Assembly: GCA_003485325.1 (NCBI GenBank)
Contig: DMZI01000019.1
Location: 19,389-26,773 of the forward strand
DNA: 7,385 nt
Direction of reading: 5' to 3'
From: Desulfotomaculum sp.
GTDB lineage: Bacteria; Bacillota; Desulfotomaculia; Desulfotomaculales; Nap2-2B
In this document: positions 5,693 to 7,385 of the stretch, one piece after another
How the letters are laid out: each line of letters begins with the position of its first letter
Position numbering within the stretch: the stretch's first letter is position 1
Made by a program: the position numbers and the translations under genes
Notes under the pieces: generated by a model
Told to the model about the DNA's origin: nothing
The model's input: the letters and a program-made list of their open reading frames with translations, nothing else
The model's database searches: none

Positions 5693-6305
5693 CGCGGATC
5701 TTTTCATTTGCTTCTTCCAGCGTGCTGTATCCGTATCTTTTAACCGTAAACAGCAGAGTTGTCAAAGCCCCGTTTATTCCTTTAGATTTCAGCCTCAGGC
5801 AGTTTTGATAATAAAGGTCAAGCGTTTTCCTGGAATAGGTCAACAGTTCACCCCGGATATATGTTTCCATCGAGGTTACCGTGCTGTTATCCTGTGAACT
5901 GTATATAGGCCTGCCTCTTCCGACAATATCCGGGTATTTATTCATGGCTTCCTTCTGCCATTCAACCTCGATGGCAACTATTTTATTGACCAGCAGAATA
6001 ATTTCCGGGTCCAGTTCCGGAAGCAGGTGTTTTATTTCAAAGTATTTCAGCGGCAATGTCGACTGCATCATCCGGGCGTATTTCTCGGCTAAAAGGTTTC
6101 GGTTGCTGCCAGCGGCTTCGTCAAGATCATTAAGATAGCTTTCCAGAGCCTCGGTAGACCAGCCGGCGAACTGGCTGGCGCGCATTATTTTAAAGGTTTC
6201 CGGATTATCCTGGCACGATGCCCTGCCGTACATGTCCTTGACATTTTGGAACATCTCAAATTCCTTGCCGATGATCTTTAAGATCAATTCCTTTCTTTCA
6301 GCCAC
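5667..6305 (-). CDS. DUF4125-like protein of unknown function
   Basis: 212-residue soluble, mostly helical protein. I recognise the DUF4125 pattern from memory: EFEMFQNV (15-22), GRASCQDNPETFKIMRASQF (27-46), LESYLNDLDEA (54-64), NRNLLAEKYARMM (68-80), TSMETYIRGELLTYS (144-158) and a GYSTLEEA tail (192-199). These proteins occur in anaerobic Firmicutes; no activity is known to me. The single conserved cysteine (C31) sits in the RASCQD motif. The start is GTG at 6303-6305, with a GGGGGG ribosome binding site (complement of 6312-6317) 6 nt upstream. It is transcribed convergently with coaE and the C-terminal codons overlap by 26 bp, with no terminator between them. It appears to be a single-gene unit with its own promoter. 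Confidence 0.8.
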   Translation of the reverse strand: MAERKELILKIIGKEFEMFQNVKDMYGRASCQDNPETFKIMRASQFAGWSTEALESYLNDLDEAAGSNRNLLAEKYARMMQSTLPLKYFEIKHLLPELDPEIILLVNKIVAIEVEWQKEAMNKYPDIVGRGRPIYSSQDNSTVTSMETYIRGELLTYSRKTLDLYYQNCLRLKSKGINGALTTLLFTVKRYGYSTLEEANEKIRAKSGFGAY

Positions 6306-6334
6306 CGGTATCCCCCCTTTTAAACATTTGTTAA

Positions 6335-6367
6335 TTTATAGTATGAATTGTTTCGTGTAAAAAGCAA
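6335..6367 (-). promoter_or_regulatory. candidate promoter of the DUF4125-like gene
   Basis: Two readings overlap on the minus strand. TTGCTT (complement of 6362-6367) with TACTAT (6338-6343) has 18 nt spacing. TTTACA (6356-6361) with TATAAA (6335-6340) has 15 nt spacing. Either would give a leader of about 25 nt containing the GGGGGG ribosome binding site. Neither is a strong consensus match. Confidence 0.4.
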
Positions 6368-6430
6368 GCCCGAAATATGAATGGTCAATTTTAATTTTTG
6401 GCTTGAAAAGAATATTTTTTATATAACAAA

Positions 6431-6454
6431 ATCACCATCTTAGGTGATGTTTTT
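6431..6454 (-). terminator. possible bidirectional hairpin terminator
   Basis: ATCACC (6431-6436) and GGTGAT (6443-6448) form a 6-bp stem with a 6-nt loop. On the minus strand the stem is followed by TTTTGTTAT and begins 4 nt after the stop of the small ORF ending at 6453. On the plus strand it is followed by GTTTTTAT. The stem is short for a strong terminator. Its place right behind the ORF stop supports minus-strand use. Confidence 0.5.
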
Positions 6455-6626
6455 ATAGAGCATTGACATATTTAATAATTACTGTAATTGCTCCAGGATT
6501 CCGCCAAAGTATTCTGAATAAACGTCCCCATGCTGTCAACATCCATATAGGGTAACTATAAGAGGCTATCCCCCATAATACTTCCTTTTTATGTCCATCT
6601 TCACCTCTTTTTAAACTCATGCTCAT
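6453..6626 (-). CDS. possible small or remnant ORF, 57 residues, unknown function
   Basis: Minus-strand ORF from ATG at 6624-6626 to TAA at 6453-6455. A second ATG lies two codons in, at 6618-6620. The N-terminal third is basic and polar (SLKRGEDGHKKE, 4-15). The rest is hydrophobic and aromatic, with WGIASYSYPIWMLTAWGRL (18-36) and a basic RILWRNPG (38-45) before ITVIIKYVNAL. The composition looks like real protein, for example a membrane-associated peptide or the C-terminal remnant of a longer enzyme. The frame stays open upstream for about 26 more codons of Asn/Lys-rich sequence before a stop. The ribosome binding site is weak (AGAAAGA directly before ATG). A hairpin terminator candidate follows the stop. 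I cannot name a family; a chance ORF in AT-rich DNA remains possible. Confidence 0.35.
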   Translation of the reverse strand: MSMSLKRGEDGHKKEVLWGIASYSYPIWMLTAWGRLFRILWRNPGAITVIIKYVNAL

Positions 6627-6821
6627 TCTTTCTAGCGATTTCTTTTTGTTTTTAGATATATTATTATTTCTATTAAGTAAGGAGCAATAAGACGCTGTGA
6701 TGGTTTACTGATTTATCGGCTGTTTAAAAAGAAAGGGGAGATGCCTAAAACTTAAAAAGATTGATGTTCGGTAACGTTGATTGCCTACAGAGGAACTACT
6801 TTAGTAAGGGGATGAGATTTA

Positions 6822-7385
6822 ATGGAAAAGTTTAAGGAATGGTATGAAAACAGACATGACTATGCCCGTCAATGGAAAGAGAAAAACGGCAGCAAGGTAA
6901 TGGGTTTCTTCTGCACCTACGTTCCGGAAGAAATTCTTTATGCGGCTGACATACTGCCGGTCAGGGCGCTGGGAAGCCATCAACCCCAGAATGTCACCGA
7001 GCCGCATATTTTTGGCATGTACTGCCCCTTTTGCCGGGACGTTCTGGCTCAGGGGCTGCAGGGAAGGTATGAATATTTAGACGGTATTACCATAGCTCAG
7101 TCCTGTCTGCATATTCGTCAGGCGTACTGCAGTTGGGACATACACATCCCGGTAGAGTTTTCCTACTATATCAACATGCCGCACTTTGTACAGAGCAAGA
7201 GGTCCTACCCGTTTCTCCGGGAAGAGCTGGCGCTCTTCAAAGATGCTGTGGAAAAATGGATCGGCAAGAAAATTACCGATACGGACCTTGACCGCGGCAT
7301 TGATATTATGAACAGGTACCGTAAGCTTATGCGGCAGGCATATGAACTGAGGAAGAGCGACAACCCGCCGTTTACCGGTCAAGGG
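6822..7385 (+). CDS. BcrC/BadD/HgdB-family subunit (benzoyl-CoA reductase subunit C-like), N-terminal 188 residues
   Basis: Iron-sulfur subunit of the benzoyl-CoA reductase / 2-hydroxyacyl-CoA dehydratase family, which carries out low-potential radical ring reduction or dehydration of acyl-CoA thioesters in strict anaerobes. Features: YARQWKEKNGSKVMGFFCTYVPEEILYAAD-type start (14-43), LPVRALGSHQPQNVTEPHIF (45-64), FGMYCPFCRDVLAQGLQG (64-81), YLDGITIAQSCLHIRQAYCSW (85-105), then MPHFVQSKRSYPFLREEL (119-136) and an ITDTDLDRGIDIMNRYR segment (151-167). C31, C68 and C95 are the likeliest cluster ligands by position; this is inference. These motifs look closer to BcrC/BadD (class I, ATP-dependent benzoyl-CoA reductase subunit C, about 380 residues) than to 2-hydroxyglutaryl-CoA dehydratase HgdB. 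The start ATG follows AAGGGG (6806-6811) by 10 nt. The partner subunits would lie beyond the right edge. About half the gene is present. Confidence 0.85.
   Translation, partial: MEKFKEWYENRHDYARQWKEKNGSKVMGFFCTYVPEEILYAADILPVRALGSHQPQNVTEPHIFGMYCPFCRDVLAQGLQGRYEYLDGITIAQSCLHIRQAYCSWDIHIPVEFSYYINMPHFVQSKRSYPFLREELALFKDAVEKWIGKKITDTDLDRGIDIMNRYRKLMRQAYELRKSDNPPFTGQG

Larger units (their letters stand above)
6306..6821. other. AT-rich 516-bp stretch between the DUF4125-like gene and the BcrC-like gene
   Basis: This stretch is visibly richer in A and T than the flanking genes. From left to right it holds the DUF4125 promoter candidate (6335-6367), a hairpin with T-tracts (6431-6454), a possible 57-residue minus-strand ORF (6453-6626), and about 195 bp leading to the BcrC-like gene. 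That leader contains only a purine-rich tract at 6730-6742 and the gene's ribosome binding site AAGGGG at 6806-6811. I see no convincing plus-strand promoter or RNA in it. Confidence 0.6.

Noticed and set aside
6463..6490. TTGACA on the plus strand with TAATTG 16 nt later, as promoter for the BcrC-like gene
   Set aside because: The -35 is perfect but the -10 is poor, it is over 330 bp from the gene, and it lies inside the possible minus-strand ORF.
6461..6490. GAGCA...TGCTC inverted repeat as a structured element
   Set aside because: The arms are only 5 bp with a long AT-rich interior, within chance expectation.

Overview
The window looks like a piece of a low-to-mid GC Firmicutes chromosome, most like the Peptococcaceae group (Desulfotomaculum/Pelotomaculum and relatives). 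This rests on the LL-diaminopimelate aminotransferase type, strong purine-rich ribosome binding sites, sigma-A-like promoters, a DUF4125-type protein and a BcrC-type benzoyl-CoA reductase subunit. The last suggests an anaerobe with aromatic or 2-hydroxyacyl-CoA metabolism. The assignment is inferred from protein family resemblance recalled from memory; no search was run.

Layout. Positions 1-3116 hold three genes on the minus strand, transcribed in the order radical SAM protein, dapF, dapL; dapL runs off the left edge. dapL and dapF give the last two steps to meso-diaminopimelate (aminotransfer, then epimerisation), feeding lysine and peptidoglycan synthesis. The radical SAM gene has its own promoter candidate and a CX4CX2C cluster motif. 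A short divergent intergenic region (3117-3288) carries promoter candidates for both directions and a perfect short palindrome.

Positions about 3289-4616 hold two coupled plus-strand genes: a HAD-superfamily hydrolase and a protein of unknown function with a ParB-like DGxHR motif. Neither has a normal start codon where its reading frame and homology say it should begin. In both, an ATA codon sits exactly 4 nt after a GTGATC extended Shine-Dalgarno tract. This is the most unusual signal in the window.

Positions 4617-4839 are non-coding and rich in inverted repeats, a possible structured RNA or small repeat element. They are followed by a small XRE-type regulator and a divergent dephospho-CoA kinase (coaE-like) on the plus strand, 19 bp apart. 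A minus-strand DUF4125-like gene converges on coaE, and their 3' ends overlap by 26 bp. The AT-rich stretch 6306-6821 holds the DUF4125 promoter candidate, a hairpin terminator and a possible 57-residue minus-strand ORF (6453-6626). The right edge holds the first 188 residues of a BcrC/BadD/HgdB-family subunit.

No tRNA, rRNA, CRISPR array or clear insertion sequence was seen. I did not identify a clear new multi-gene system. The best candidates for something undescribed are the paired AUA starts, the HAD plus DGxHR gene pair, and the structured region at 4681-4803.
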